Source of the DNA: an uncultured Ruminococcus sp.
Lineage (GTDB): Bacteria > Bacillota > Clostridia > Oscillospirales > Acutalibacteraceae
Assembly: GCA_900543095.1 (NCBI GenBank)
Contig: UQQD01000032.1
Location: forward strand, 1 to 13,344
Length of the DNA: 13,344 nucleotides
Direction of reading: 5' to 3'
Under the pieces are notes generated by a model that saw nothing but the letters and a program-made list of their open reading frames with translations, was not told the origin of the DNA and made no database searches. This document shows positions 12,943-13,344 of the stretch, piece by piece. Position 1 is the stretch's first letter; every line of letters starts with the position of its first letter. The translations under genes and the position numbers were made by a program.

Positions 12943-13293
12943 ATGGACGAAAGAAATAATGATTTTGACTTCGATTTTACGCCAATCGGTCTGGCTATCA
13001 AAAAAGCCAGAACAGCACAGGGTATGACAAGAGAACAGCTTGCCCGTATCGTTGACTACGACCCAAGGCATTTACAGGCGATTGAAAATGAGGGGCAAAA
13101 GCCGAGTCTGGAGCTGTTTATTCAGCTTGTGACGATGTTCAACATTTCGGTTGACGAGTACATATTCCCCAATAAAGAAGTCAATAAAAGTTCCGCCCGC
13201 AGACGCTTAGACGCACAGCTCGACAATTTAGATGATAAAGAACTGTCCATTGTAGAAGCAACCGTCAACGGTTTATGTAAGGCAAAAGAGTAA
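12943..13293 (+). CDS. XRE-family transcriptional regulator (conjugative-element type)
   Basis: A 116-residue protein. After an acidic leader (MDERNNDFDFDFTP) the XRE helix-turn-helix covers about 15-72: IKKARTAQGMTREQLARIV, then DPRHLQAIENEGQKPSLELFIQLV and ISVDEYIF. The C-terminal about 35 residues (RRRLDAQLDNLDDKELSIVEATVNGL) look like a helical dimerisation segment. Small regulators of this shape are common in Tn916-like and other conjugative elements of gut Firmicutes, where they control element genes; the exact targets here are unknown. The start is ATG 12943 with AAGGTGG upstream. A terminator overlaps its stop codon, so it is monocistronic. Upstream tandem 22-bp repeats are candidate autoregulatory sites. 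Confidence 0.88.
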   Translation: MDERNNDFDFDFTPIGLAIKKARTAQGMTREQLARIVDYDPRHLQAIENEGQKPSLELFIQLVTMFNISVDEYIFPNKEVNKSSARRRLDAQLDNLDDKELSIVEATVNGLCKAKE

Positions 13294-13326
13294 ACAGAGG
13301 AAGAAAAACCTCTGTTTTTCTTTTGC
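13292..13326 (+). terminator. Intrinsic terminator of the XRE gene
   Basis: A 9-bp stem (AAACAGAGG / CCTCTGTTT) with an 8-nt A-rich loop and TTTTTCTTTT-type tail. The left arm begins within the TAA stop codon. Confidence 0.88.
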
Positions 13327-13344
13327 CATTTTTTAATAAGCAGG

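Overview
The window reads as chromosomal DNA of a low-to-moderate GC, anaerobic gut Firmicute, probably Oscillospiraceae/Ruminococcaceae (Ruminococcus or Eubacterium siraeum-like). Grounds: a diiron flavoprotein typical of strict anaerobes, a VTC/DUF4956/beta-helix lipoprotein cluster common in such clostridia, a CarD-type regulator, GGAGG-type ribosome sites and sigma-A-like promoters. The taxonomic call is inference; there is no rRNA or marker gene here.

Left edge (1-400): the 3' end of a surface-protein gene with eight 15-bp TTEPx repeats, a divergent sortase-type tail and a strong terminator. Bases 388-909 hold no convincing gene, only a 49-codon frame without a ribosome site. Region 910-6617 is one functional block. 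A leftward OmpR-type response regulator and membrane histidine kinase are divergent from a rightward operon of a VTC-fold protein (polyphosphate-polymerase-like), a DUF4956 membrane protein and a large beta-helix, carbohydrate-binding-domain lipoprotein. The intergenic region carries two oppositely oriented direct-repeat boxes of nearly the same sequence, one before each gene, as if the response regulator controlled both directions.

Middle (6618-10170): a monocistronic FprA-type diiron flavoprotein (O2 or NO detoxification) with promoter and terminator. Next comes a 382-bp non-coding stretch rich in inverted repeats and ending in its own terminator, a candidate small RNA. Then a CarD-family regulator is followed 42 bp later by a NagZ-like GH3 lipoprotein.

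Right (about 10100-13344): the style changes to accessory DNA resembling the regulatory/cargo part of an integrative conjugative element. It has a 41-codon small ORF behind a hairpin that pairs with its ribosome site, a cysteine-rich KTR zinc-ribbon protein, an XRE regulator fused to two membrane helices and a zinc ribbon, a TetR repressor translationally coupled to a six-helix membrane protein and read from a promoter framed by two perfect palindromes, and a rightward XRE regulator. No integrase, relaxase or attachment site is visible, so the mobile assignment is inference. The host/element junction probably lies between the GH3 stop and the small ORF.

Starts were chosen by ribosome-binding site and domain fit, so several are shorter than the longest open frame.
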